A DNA stretch of 64,000 bases from Verrucomicrobiota bacterium (GTDB lineage: Bacteria; Verrucomicrobiota; Verrucomicrobiia; Limisphaerales; JACPZS01): the NCBI GenBank assembly GCA_016195385.1, contig JACPZS010000057.1, forward strand, positions 1-64,000. Reading direction: 5' to 3'. How positions within the stretch are numbered: position 1 is the first letter of the stretch; every line of letters starts with the position of its first letter. Positions 11,071-20,046 of this stretch are shown piece by piece. Made by a program: the position numbers and the translations under genes. The notes under the pieces are model-generated. The model had not been told where the DNA came from. It worked only from the letters and a program-made list of their open reading frames with translations, and ran no database searches.

Positions 11071-12492
11071 ATGCGATCAATCTCCACATTCATCTCCTTC
11101 ACGCTCGCGATGGGCGCGCTCATGAGCACCGCTGCGTCACTGCCGCGGTTGAAAGTCAGCGACAACAAACGGTTCCTTGTCACCGCTGACGGCAAACCGT
11201 TCTTCTACCTCGGCGACACGACGTGGGAACTGTTTCACCGCCTGAATCGCGAGGACGCAATCAAGCTCCTCGATGATCGCGCGGCAATGAAGTTCAACGT
11301 CCTTCAGTCGGTGGCCATCGCGGAACTCGACGGCCACACCGACCCGAATCCGTACGGCCATCTGCCCTTCGTCGATCTCGATGTGACCAAGCCCGCTCTG
11401 AAGGACGGGCCGCAGAATGATTACTGGGATCATGTCGATTTCATCGTGACCGAGGCGAACCAGCGCGGACTCTACATTGGCTTTCTGCCGACATGGGGCC
11501 GCTTCTGGCACGACTTGAGCAAGGACCGCAAGCCACTCTTCACCGTGGCGAACGCCGAGGTCTATGGCGAATGGCTCGGTAGGCGTTACAAGGACGCCGG
11601 GCTGATCTGGATCCTCGGCGGCGACCGCAGTGTGGACAACGACGAGCAGAAGGAGATTATTCGTGCGATAGCGAAAGGTCTGCGCAAGGGCGATGGCGGG
11701 GCGCACTTGATGACTTTCCATCCGCCCGGCGGCAACGGTTCCTCGACGTGGTTCCACGACGACGACTGGCTCGACTTCAACATGCGGCAGAACGGCCACG
11801 TCGCCGAGTTCACCGGCCGCTACGACAGCACGCGCAAGGATTACGACAGAACACCGATCAAGCCGGTGATTGACGGGGAACCGATTTACGAAGACCACCC
11901 GGTCTCCTTCGACGCGAAAAAACTCGGCCACTCCATCGCTGCCGATGTGCGCCGACCGCTTTATTGGGATTTGTTCAGCGGCGCGTGCGGCCACACGTAC
12001 GGCAACCACGCCGTCTGGCAGATGTTTGATCCGAATCGTGGCAAACCGATTAACAATCCGCTTATGCCGTGGTCCGACGCCATCAACCAGCCGGGCGCGG
12101 CGCAGATGCAGCATGGCCGTGCGTTGTTCGAGTCGCGCCCGTTCCTCACGCGCATTCCCGACGACTCGATCATCGTGACCGACCGCGTGCCCACGAGCGT
12201 GCCCGGCGCTGGTCGTTATCACTTCGCCGCCACGCGCGACGAAAGCGGCAGCGACGCGATGGTCTATGCGCCGGTGGGCCGCGCGTTCAAGGTGAAGATG
12301 GACAAAATCACCGGCGCGAAAGTGAAGGCGTGGTGGTTCAACCCACGCGACGGCAGGGCGACAGCCATCGGCGAATTCCCCAACACCGGCGAGCGCGAAT
12401 TCACGCCACCCGACAAAGGCGAGATGCTCGACTGGGTGCTCGTGCTCGACGATGCGGCGAAACGATTTCCGCCGCCAGGAACGCGACTGTAA
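11071..12492 (+). CDS. DUF4038 / apiosidase-like (GH140-like) glycoside hydrolase
   Basis: '[44 protein letters not shown]' (DUF4038-type TIM barrel), '[10 protein letters not shown]', collagen-binding-like C-terminal beta domain. Confidence 0.8.
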   Translation: MRSISTFISFTLAMGALMSTAASLPRLKVSDNKRFLVTADGKPFFYLGDTTWELFHRLNREDAIKLLDDRAAMKFNVLQSVAIAELDGHTDPNPYGHLPFVDLDVTKPALKDGPQNDYWDHVDFIVTEANQRGLYIGFLPTWGRFWHDLSKDRKPLFTVANAEVYGEWLGRRYKDAGLIWILGGDRSVDNDEQKEIIRAIAKGLRKGDGGAHLMTFHPPGGNGSSTWFHDDDWLDFNMRQNGHVAEFTGRYDSTRKDYDRTPIKPVIDGEPIYEDHPVSFDAKKLGHSIAADVRRPLYWDLFSGACGHTYGNHAVWQMFDPNRGKPINNPLMPWSDAINQPGAAQMQHGRALFESRPFLTRIPDDSIIVTDRVPTSVPGAGRYHFAATRDESGSDAMVYAPVGRAFKVKMDKITGAKVKAWWFNPRDGRATAIGEFPNTGEREFTPPDKGEMLDWVLVLDDAAKRFPPPGTRL

Positions 12493-12500
12493 CCATTGAA

Positions 12501-13760
12501 ATGAATCGAACACTCCCAACCCTGCTGTCACTCTTTGCTGCGACGACCTTGCTCCACGCGGAGAACTGGCCGCAGTTCCGCGGGCCGACCAACCAAGGAA
12601 TTTCCGGCGAAAAGGATTTGCCGCTCAAATGGTCGGCTACCGAGAACGTCGTGTGGAAGACCGAACTCCCCGGCGAGTCGTGGTCATCGCCCGTCGTCTG
12701 GGGCGACCGCGTGTTCGTCACCACCGCGACGGAGAACGGCCAGTCGTGCCGTGTCCTTTCGCTCGCCGTGAAGTCGGGAACCATTCTCTGGGACAAGGAA
12801 GTTTTCCACCAGGTGCCCCGCCATAAGCAGGCCCGCAACACCTTCGCGACGCCCACGCCCGCGACCGATGGTGAGCGCGTGTATGCCTGTTTCGGCGACG
12901 GTAGTTTCGCAGCGCTGAACTTCGGCGGCGATGTCGTTTGGACGAATCGCGATTACCCTTTTTATGGCGAACATGGCCTTGGTTCTTCGCCGATTCTCCA
13001 TCGCGGCCTGCTCATCATGGCGCGCGATGGCAGCAACGAGGGCGAAGATAAGAAACTCGGCTGGCAGAAACCGTGGGATCAATCCTATGTCGTGGCGCTC
13101 GACGCGAAGACCGGGCAGGAGCGTTGGCGAGGACGGCGTGGTCTTTCGCGCATCTCGCATGGCGGGCCGAACATCTGGGAGCACGATGGCAAGACAGAAG
13201 TCGTCAGCGAAGCCGGCGATGTCGTGCAGGGATTTGATTTCCAAACCGGCGAACGTCTGTGGAGCAGTGAAGTCATCGGCGAGGGCAAGGTGCCGTCGGT
13301 TGTGCTCGGCGACGGACTTGCGTTCACGTCCGGCGGCTGGGGTGGAAAAGAAACAATCAAAGCCTTTCGGCTTGGCGGCCACGGCGACCTGAAGGAAACT
13401 AGCCTGGTCTGGGAACAAAAGAAGGGGATGCCGAAAGTCCCGTCGATGCTTTACGTGAAGCCGCATTTGTTCGCCCTGACGGACGGCGGCGTCGCAACGT
13501 GCATGAAGGCGGACACTGGTGAACTCATCTGGCAGGAACGCGTGGGAGGAAATTTTTCCGCCTCACCCGTCTGCGCAGCGGGCCGCATCTATTTCGTCGG
13601 TGACAACGGCGAGACCACGGTCATCGAGGCCGGTCCTGAATTTAGAGTGCTCGCGAAAAACCCACTCGGCGAGAAAGTGCAGGCGTCGCCCGCCATTTCG
13701 CAGGGCCGATTTTTTCTTCGCACGGCGAACAACCTCTACTGTCTCGGAGAAAGCCGCTGA
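12501..13760 (+). CDS. PQQ-binding-like beta-propeller repeat protein
   Basis: 'AENWPQFRGPTNQGISGEKDLPLKWSATENVVWKTELPGESWSSPVVWGDRVFVTT' and repeated Trp-containing blades. Confidence 0.85.
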   Translation: MNRTLPTLLSLFAATTLLHAENWPQFRGPTNQGISGEKDLPLKWSATENVVWKTELPGESWSSPVVWGDRVFVTTATENGQSCRVLSLAVKSGTILWDKEVFHQVPRHKQARNTFATPTPATDGERVYACFGDGSFAALNFGGDVVWTNRDYPFYGEHGLGSSPILHRGLLIMARDGSNEGEDKKLGWQKPWDQSYVVALDAKTGQERWRGRRGLSRISHGGPNIWEHDGKTEVVSEAGDVVQGFDFQTGERLWSSEVIGEGKVPSVVLGDGLAFTSGGWGGKETIKAFRLGGHGDLKETSLVWEQKKGMPKVPSMLYVKPHLFALTDGGVATCMKADTGELIWQERVGGNFSASPVCAAGRIYFVGDNGETTVIEAGPEFRVLAKNPLGEKVQASPAISQGRFFLRTANNLYCLGESR

Positions 13761-13763
13761 ATC

Positions 13764-14702
13764 ATGAACCTCAAACTGATTTTCCTAACCTTCGGCTGGG
13801 TGATCGCCGCGACCGCCGCGGACTTGTCCGGCCACAAACTCCTCGTCACCTCCGTCCGCACTGGTGACACCGAAGTCTTCATCGCTGACCCGACGACGGG
13901 CGACATGTTCAACGTTTCGCGGTCGCCGAAGTCCGAGGACCGATACCCGTGCTGGTCGCCGGATGGGAAACAGATTTGCTTCATGTCGGATCGCGAGGGC
14001 ACGACGAATCTCTGGGTCTGCAACGCGGACGGCTCGAAGGTGCGCCGGCTCAATCGCACGCCCGACGTTTGCTACATGCCGAGCTGGCAGAAGACGCCAC
14101 GCGGCGAGCGCATCGTCTTCGGTCAGCACGGCGACAAGCCCGGCATGACGAGCATCAAGCCGGACGGCTCCGACGCGCAAAACCTCGGCGAAGGCCACGA
14201 CCCGACGCTCTCGCCCGACGGCCGGCTCATCACTTACACCGGCCACGAAAGCGGTGGTGTGACCGTCTTCGTGATGAACCACGACGGCACGAACAAGCGC
14301 CAGGTGGTGAAGGAAATCAGCAAGGTGGGCGCGACGTTTCCGAACTGGTCGCCCGATTCGAAGCAGCTCGTCTATTCCTTCCCCGTCGGCGACGCGCTGG
14401 AACTTTTCATCATCAACCTCGACGGCACCGGCCAGCGGCAGCTCACGACGTTCGGCGGCACAAGCGTCTGCACGCCGAGCGCGTGGTCACTGGATGGTAA
14501 ATGGATTTCCTTCCGCCGCACCGATGAGCGCTACTGGAGCAACACGGAGCGAATGCTGAAGATCTATTCCGAGAAGCCCGCCGATAAACGCCCCGTCTGG
14601 GTCATCCGACCGGACGGCACTGAGGCCACACTCGTTGAATCGCTCCGCTTTCAGATGGCGATTGATGGCAGCCGCGCAAGTTGGAAGCCCGCGTCGCGCT
14701 GA
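13764..14702 (+). CDS. TolB-like / PD40 beta-propeller protein
   Basis: Repeated 'SPDGKQICFMSDREGTTNLWVCNADGS'-type PD40 motifs. Confidence 0.85.
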   Translation: MNLKLIFLTFGWVIAATAADLSGHKLLVTSVRTGDTEVFIADPTTGDMFNVSRSPKSEDRYPCWSPDGKQICFMSDREGTTNLWVCNADGSKVRRLNRTPDVCYMPSWQKTPRGERIVFGQHGDKPGMTSIKPDGSDAQNLGEGHDPTLSPDGRLITYTGHESGGVTVFVMNHDGTNKRQVVKEISKVGATFPNWSPDSKQLVYSFPVGDALELFIINLDGTGQRQLTTFGGTSVCTPSAWSLDGKWISFRRTDERYWSNTERMLKIYSEKPADKRPVWVIRPDGTEATLVESLRFQMAIDGSRASWKPASR

Positions 14703-14733
14703 CCACGAACAACTGACAACCAACCAAGAACGA

Positions 14734-15564
14734 ATGAAGACAGTCACCCTCATCGGGGCCGGCGGCAAAATGGGCTGCCGCCTGACCGACAATTTTCTCA
14801 AGACGAACTACAAAGTTCATTACCTCGAAGTCTCGCCCAAGGGCATCGAAAACCTGAAGCAACGCGGCGTCACACTCTCGACCCAGGCCGAAGCTGTGCC
14901 GGCGGGAGATGTGGTCATCCTCGCCGTGCCGGACGTGGCCATCGGCGCCGTCGCGCGGGAAGTGGTGCCGATGATGAAGCCCGGCTCCCTGCTGATGACG
15001 CTCGATCCCGCCGCGCCGCTCGACGATCAGTTGCCGCGCCGCGCCGACATCGGCTGCGTCATCGCGCATCCGTGCCATCCGTCGGTGTTCAACTGGGAAC
15101 CGACGGAGAATGCGTTCCGTGATTTCTACGGTGGCATTTCGGCGAAGCAAGGAATCGTCGTCGCCCTCATGTGGGGCACGGAGAGCTACTACGAACTTGG
15201 CCTCGAAATCTCCACCGCCATGTATGCCCCCGTGAGCCGCGCGCATCGCGTGACCTTGGAACAGATGGCCATGCTGGAACCGGCGCTTGTCGAAACCCTG
15301 GCCCAGACGTGCATGGAAGTGGTGAAGGAAGGTCACGACCGTCTGGTTGTGGCTGGCGTGCCGAAGGACGCGGTGCGTGACTTCGTGCTCGGCCATCTGC
15401 GCATCCAGATCGCTGTGCTCTTCGGCGAGGTGAACGGCACGTTCTCCGACGCCGCCTACAAGATCAGCAAGCGCGCCAAGCCGGTGGTCTTCAAGGAAGG
15501 CTGGCAGAAAATTTTTGAGATGAACGACATCCGGGAACAGGTGCGGGACATCACGAACAAATGA
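14734..15564 (+). CDS. Phosphogluconate-dehydrogenase-like oxidoreductase resembling D-apionate oxidoisomerase (ApnO)
   Basis: 'MKTVTLIGAGGKMGCRLTDNFLKT', 'IAHPCHPSVFNWEPTENAFRDFYGGISAKQGIVVALMWG', 'APVSRAHRVTLEQMAMLEPAL'; Rossmann fold; start at the internal MKTVTLIG. Confidence 0.75.
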   Translation: MKTVTLIGAGGKMGCRLTDNFLKTNYKVHYLEVSPKGIENLKQRGVTLSTQAEAVPAGDVVILAVPDVAIGAVAREVVPMMKPGSLLMTLDPAAPLDDQLPRRADIGCVIAHPCHPSVFNWEPTENAFRDFYGGISAKQGIVVALMWGTESYYELGLEISTAMYAPVSRAHRVTLEQMAMLEPALVETLAQTCMEVVKEGHDRLVVAGVPKDAVRDFVLGHLRIQIAVLFGEVNGTFSDAAYKISKRAKPVVFKEGWQKIFEMNDIREQVRDITNK

Positions 15565-16373
15565 TCCTCGGACTTAGCAGTTACACGTTCGGTTGGGCCG
15601 TCTGCGTGCCAGGACACGCGCCAGCGCACCCACTGGACGAACATGGCTTGCTCGACAAATGCCGCGAGCATGGCATCAAGCTGCTGCAAATCGGCGACAA
15701 CTTGCCGCTGCACACGTTCGATGACGCGCGTCTGAACCGCCTGGCCGAGCGGGCAGCCCACGAAGGCGTGCAACTCGAAGTCGGCGCGCGGCGCCTGACT
15801 TTGGGAAACGTGGAAGCATACGCCGCCATCGCGCGCCGCCTCGGCGCGAAGCTGATTCGATTCGTCATCGACGACGCTGAGTATCATCCCACGCCCGAGG
15901 CAGTCTCCATTGTGCTGCGTCAAAGCGTGCCGCTGCTGGCTGGGCTCAAGCTCGGCATCGAGAATCACGACCGCTTTCCCGCCGCGCTCTTGCGCGAGAT
16001 GATCGAGAGCGCCGGCAGCGACCGCATCGGTGTGTGCCTCGACACCGCGAACTCGCTGGGCGCAGGCGAGGGTCTCGACACCGTGCTGCGCGAACTCGGC
16101 CCGCTGACGGTGAATCTTCACATCAAGGATTTTCACATCGCGCGCGTGTCGCACCTCATGGGCTTCACCGTTGAAGGTCGCCCGTCGGGCAGCGGGATGC
16201 TGGACGTGCCGGCGATGCTCGCAGATCTCGCGCCGTTCAAACGCTGTGACACCACAGTGCTGGAACTCTGGACGCCGCCCGAGACGGACATCGAGCGCAC
16301 CATAGCGAAGGAGGCAGCCTGGGCCGCGCTGAGCTTGGCGTATTTGAAGCCGCTGTTTACAACCAAGGCATGA
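15561..16373 (+). CDS. Sugar phosphate isomerase/epimerase family (xylose isomerase-like TIM barrel)
   Basis: TIM-barrel protein with 'IGVCLDTANSLGAGEGLDTVLRELGPLTVNLHIKDFH'; 4-bp ATGA overlap with the upstream gene. Confidence 0.82.
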   Translation: MILGLSSYTFGWAVCVPGHAPAHPLDEHGLLDKCREHGIKLLQIGDNLPLHTFDDARLNRLAERAAHEGVQLEVGARRLTLGNVEAYAAIARRLGAKLIRFVIDDAEYHPTPEAVSIVLRQSVPLLAGLKLGIENHDRFPAALLREMIESAGSDRIGVCLDTANSLGAGEGLDTVLRELGPLTVNLHIKDFHIARVSHLMGFTVEGRPSGSGMLDVPAMLADLAPFKRCDTTVLELWTPPETDIERTIAKEAAWAALSLAYLKPLFTTKA

Positions 16374-17416
16374 AACCACTCCGCTTCGCCATCTTCGGTG
16401 CGGGATTCTGGGCGCGATGCCAGCTCGCGGCGTGGCGGGAAGTCGGCGGCGTCGAGTGCGTCGCCATCTACAATCGCTCGCGCGACAAGGCGGAGGCGTT
16501 CGCGCGCGACTTGGGGATTCCTGCCGTCTATGTCGACGCCGAGAAGCTACTGCGCGAGGTGAAGCCGGACTTCGTGGACAACATCACCGAGGTCGGCGGC
16601 CACAAGCCGCTTTCGCTGCTCTGCGCGAAGCATCGCATCCCGTGCATCTGTCAGAAGCCGATGGCGGCGTCTCTGAAGGACGCGCGCCAGATGGTCGCGG
16701 CGTTCACGAAGGCGAAGACGCCATTCTTCGTCCACGAAAACTGGCGCTGGCAGTCGCCGATGCGGGCGCTCATCAACACGCTGCGCTCGGGCGTCATCGG
16801 CACGCCGTTCCGGGGCCGGCTGACCTTCACGAACGGTTTCGATGTCTGGGCGAACCAGCCCGCCTTGCGCGACCTGGAGCAGTTCATTCTCACGGACATT
16901 GGCACTCACGTTCTCGACACAGCGCGCGCCTGTTTCGGCGAAGCCGATTCCCTCTACTGTCAGTTGCACCGGACGCTGCGGCCCGCCGTGAAGGGCGACA
17001 ATGTCGCGACAGTGCTGCTCTCGATGGGCGAGGCGCGCACGAGTGTGGTGGTCGAACTGGCCTACGCCAAGACACCCCTGGAGCGCGAGTGCTTTCCCCA
17101 GACACTCGCGTTCGTCGAAGGTCCGCTTGGAAGCATCGAAGTCACGAACGACTACTGGCTGCGCGTCACCACGAAGAAAGGCACGCACACCCGCCATCAC
17201 GCGCCGCCACGTTACGCCTGGGCCGATCCGCGCTACGACGTCGCACAATCCAGCATGGTCGCCTGCCACCGCGATTTGCTGGCGGCGCTGCGCGGCGGGC
17301 GCGCGGCGGAGACGTCCGGGATGGACAATCTCAAGACCATGGAACTCGTATTCGCCGCCTGCGATTCGGCGCGGACAAATTCAGTCGTGACTTTCCCCCG
17401 GATGAGAACGAACTGA
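16370..17416 (+). CDS. Gfo/Idh/MocA family oxidoreductase (D-apiose dehydrogenase-like)
   Basis: 'MKPLRFAIFGAGFWARCQLAAWREVGGVECVAIYNRSRDKAEAFARDLGIPAVY', 'CQKPMAASLKDARQMV', 'HENWRWQSPMRAL'; ATGA overlap with the upstream gene. Confidence 0.85.
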   Translation: MKPLRFAIFGAGFWARCQLAAWREVGGVECVAIYNRSRDKAEAFARDLGIPAVYVDAEKLLREVKPDFVDNITEVGGHKPLSLLCAKHRIPCICQKPMAASLKDARQMVAAFTKAKTPFFVHENWRWQSPMRALINTLRSGVIGTPFRGRLTFTNGFDVWANQPALRDLEQFILTDIGTHVLDTARACFGEADSLYCQLHRTLRPAVKGDNVATVLLSMGEARTSVVVELAYAKTPLERECFPQTLAFVEGPLGSIEVTNDYWLRVTTKKGTHTRHHAPPRYAWADPRYDVAQSSMVACHRDLLAALRGGRAAETSGMDNLKTMELVFAACDSARTNSVVTFPRMRTN

Positions 17417-17455
17417 TTCACACACTGCGAAAAACGCCAGGATGCCATTAACGAT

Positions 17456-18490
17456 ATGAAACTACGCGCTTCTTTCACTGTCACACTTTCCGTTTTCCTT
17501 GGCGTGCTCCTGTGCGGCTGCGGCGGATCGGACTCCGGCGGCAACGGCCGCCCAGCGTCGTCCGCGTCCGGCACGAAGAAGCTCACGATCGGCGTGGCGT
17601 TCGAGACGCTACAGACGGAGTTCTGGGTCGCGGCCTTCGACAAACTCAAGGCCGATTGCGCAGCCAAGGGCATCACCATGCTCGAAGGCGTGGCCGACGG
17701 CGACACAAGCAAGCAATTCGATCAAGTGAAGAGCTTCATCAACCGCAAGGTGGATGGCATCATCATCGTGCCCAAGGACGGCAAGACGGTGATTCCTATG
17801 ATCAAGGCGGCGAACGCGGCGAACATCCCGGTCGTCCTCTACAACCGGCCCGCCGATCCGACCGACGCGCAGCACACCGCCGTCGCCCCGGACAACTTTG
17901 CCATCACGAAAGAGACGGTGAATTACCTCGTGTCGCTCGCGAAGAAGTCCGGCAAGAAGCAGAAGGCAATGATTCTCATGGGCGACCTGAGCGACGTGAA
18001 CGCCATCGGACGCCGCGATGGATTCGAGGCGGCCATCAAGGAAGCCGGAGACGCCGTTGAGGTTGTCGCGCGGATCCCGACCGATTGGAATCAGGAGAAG
18101 GCACTGGCTGGCGTGCAGAGCGCGATGCAAGCGAACCCGGACATTGGCCTTATCTTTACTTCAAGCGACTTCATGTTCCCGAGCATCAAGTCGGTGCTCA
18201 GCAACCTGGGCAAATGGAAGAAGCACAACGCGCCCAACCACGTCATCCTCGGCGGCTTCGATGGCGACGCCACCGCGTATCAGCTCATGGCCGAAGGCTA
18301 CGTGGACGCAACCGGTGTGCAGGATGTGTATTGGGAAGCTGAGCAGGCCATTCAGGTCATCCTCGACGCCAAGGCTGGAAAGGCCGCGCCGTCCCGTATC
18401 GACGACAAAGGCTTCGCCATCACCCAAGCGAACATGAAAGAACTGGAGCCGCGCATGTGGGGAGCAGTGGTGGCGAAGAAGAGAAAGTAG
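17456..18490 (+). CDS. Sugar ABC transporter substrate-binding protein (RbsB-like)
   Basis: Lipoprotein signal 'GVLLCGCGGSDSGG'; 'KLTIGVAFETLQTEFWVAAFDKLKADCAAKGITM' periplasmic binding protein fold. Confidence 0.9.
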   Translation: MKLRASFTVTLSVFLGVLLCGCGGSDSGGNGRPASSASGTKKLTIGVAFETLQTEFWVAAFDKLKADCAAKGITMLEGVADGDTSKQFDQVKSFINRKVDGIIIVPKDGKTVIPMIKAANAANIPVVLYNRPADPTDAQHTAVAPDNFAITKETVNYLVSLAKKSGKKQKAMILMGDLSDVNAIGRRDGFEAAIKEAGDAVEVVARIPTDWNQEKALAGVQSAMQANPDIGLIFTSSDFMFPSIKSVLSNLGKWKKHNAPNHVILGGFDGDATAYQLMAEGYVDATGVQDVYWEAEQAIQVILDAKAGKAAPSRIDDKGFAITQANMKELEPRMWGAVVAKKRK

Positions 18491-18600
18491 TTCGTTGTTA
18501 TTTGTTCGTTGTTCGTCGTTCCCGTATCGGTCGCAGTCAGCTACAAAACGAACGACTGCCTGCGAGCAACAAACAACAAACAGCGAACCAACAACAACTC
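18489..18600. repeat. GTTCGT/ACGAAC-type palindromic repeat, copy A (between rbsB-like and the four-helix-bundle gene)
   Basis: Left arm GTTCGTTGTTATTTGTTCGTTGTTCGTCGTT; right arm GAGCAACAAACAACAAACAGCGAACCAACAACAAC. Confidence 0.75.
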
Positions 18601-18601
18601 T

Positions 18602-18976
18602 ATGCCCCGTTCCAATTTTGAAAAACTTGAGTTCTATCTGGTCGCGGAGAAAATCGCCGACCAGATTTGGGATATCGTTCTTGGCTGGGATGGCTTCGCG
18701 CGGGATACGATCGGCAAGCAGATCGTTCGCGCTGCCGACAGCATCGGCGCCAATATCGCTGAAGGTGTGGGTCGAGGTTCCCACGCTGACAACAAGCGGT
18801 TCGTTCGCACGGCGCGAGGTCCTCTGAACGAGACCATTCACTTCCTCCGACGCGCCTTTCGCAGAAAGCTCCTGAGTAAAGCGCAAACCGACGCGCTAAA
18901 ACCATTGCTGGATGAACTTCCTCCACGTTTGAACGCCTACCTGAAATCCATCGGAAGCTTCCCCGACGACGAGTGA
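18602..18976 (+). CDS. Four-helix bundle protein (S23 / 23S rRNA intervening-sequence protein family)
   Basis: 'NFEKLEFYLVAEKIADQIWDIV', 'GKQIVRAADSIGANIAEGVGRGS', 'RTARGPLNETIHFLRRAFRRKLLS'. Confidence 0.85.
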   Translation: MPRSNFEKLEFYLVAEKIADQIWDIVLGWDGFARDTIGKQIVRAADSIGANIAEGVGRGSHADNKRFVRTARGPLNETIHFLRRAFRRKLLSKAQTDALKPLLDELPPRLNAYLKSIGSFPDDE

Positions 18977-19977
18977 CCACCGTCTCCCCAACAACGAACA
19001 ACGAACGACAAACAACGAACAAACTCGTTGCTTCCGAATACTTTGTCCTGTTCCTCTGCCTCGTCGTCTTCGCCGCGTTCGCCCCATTCACGCCGGACTT
19101 CGCATCATCGGGCAATCTCTGGAACATCTTCACGGCCTGCCTGCCGTTGCTCCTGCTCGCGACGGGACAGACGCTTGTGCTCATCACGGGTGGCATTGAT
19201 TTGTCCGTCACGGCCAGCATTGGATTGAGCAGCGTCGTGGGCGCGCTGGTCATGGGCGGCGACGCGGGCTGGCTGCGCGGCAGTCCGGCGGCGATGCCGG
19301 TGGCCATCGCGGCGATGCTGGCCACGGGCGCGCTGGTCGGCCTGTTCAATGGCGCGTGCATCGCGTGGCTGCGAATGCCAGCCTTCATGGTCACGCTGAC
19401 GACCACGATGTTTTTCAATGGCTTCGCCGTCTGGCTGGCAAAAAGAAATGTGGATGCCGAGAGCATCTACAACTTGCCACCGGCCTTTCTCGCCCTCGGC
19501 ACGCAGGCGTGGCTGGCGGCGTTCCTCGCGGTGGTTGCGGCCCTTGGTGCGCATCTGCTGCTGGCGCGCACGTTGCTCGGACGCTGGCTCTACGCGGTCG
19601 GGCACAACCCGCGCACGTCGCTCATCTCGGGTGTGCCCGTGGGCGGCGTCACCGTGAGCGCCTACATGCTTAACGGCGCGTTCGCCGCAATGACCGCCAT
19701 CCTGCTCACCGCGCGACTGGAGACCGGTTCTCCCAACCACGGCAAGGCGCTGCTGCTCGACGTCATCGGCGCGGCGGTCATCGGCGGCACGAGTCTCTTC
19801 GGCGGCAAGGGCAAGGTGATGTGGACCGTCTTCGGAGTGCTGTTCCTCTCGCTGCTCGGCAACGGGCTGAATCTCCTCAACCTCTCCGACTTCATGATCA
19901 CCATCATCAAGGGCGCGGTCATCCTCATCGCGGCGCTGCTGGATGTGTGGAGGAACAAGTTCGTTCGTGGTTCGTAG
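18973..19977 (+). CDS. Sugar ABC transporter permease (RbsC-like); first ~17 codons encoded by repeat sequence
   Basis: 'LLLLATGQTLVLITGGIDLSVTASIGLSSVVGAL', 'GGTSLFGGKGKVMWTVFGVLFLSLLGNGLNLL'; GTG start overlaps the stop of the four-helix-bundle gene. Confidence 0.88.
   Translation: MTTVSPTTNNERQTTNKLVASEYFVLFLCLVVFAAFAPFTPDFASSGNLWNIFTACLPLLLLATGQTLVLITGGIDLSVTASIGLSSVVGALVMGGDAGWLRGSPAAMPVAIAAMLATGALVGLFNGACIAWLRMPAFMVTLTTTMFFNGFAVWLAKRNVDAESIYNLPPAFLALGTQAWLAAFLAVVAALGAHLLLARTLLGRWLYAVGHNPRTSLISGVPVGGVTVSAYMLNGAFAAMTAILLTARLETGSPNHGKALLLDVIGAAVIGGTSLFGGKGKVMWTVFGVLFLSLLGNGLNLLNLSDFMITIIKGAVILIAALLDVWRNKFVRGS
18989..19026. repeat. ACGAAC-type half repeat, copy B (within the permease 5' end)
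   Basis: CAACAACGAACAACGAACGACAAACAACGAACAAAC immediately after the four-helix-bundle ORF. Confidence 0.75.
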
Positions 19978-20046
19978 TGTGTGGTTCGTTGAATCGCCAT
20001 GAACACGCCCACCAACAACGACGAACAACGAACGACGCACAACGAA
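19958..20046. repeat. GTTCGT/ACGAAC-type palindromic repeat, copy C (spans permease stop and ATPase start)
   Basis: Left arm AGTTCGTTCGTGGTTCGTAGTGTGTGGTTCGTTG; right arm ACCAACAACGACGAACAACGAACGACGCACAACGAAA; ATG 19999 in the loop. Confidence 0.75.

Noticed and set aside
11137-12531. 464-aa minus-strand ORF opposite the DUF4038 gene
   Set aside because: Shadow ORF; the plus strand encodes a recognisable protein.
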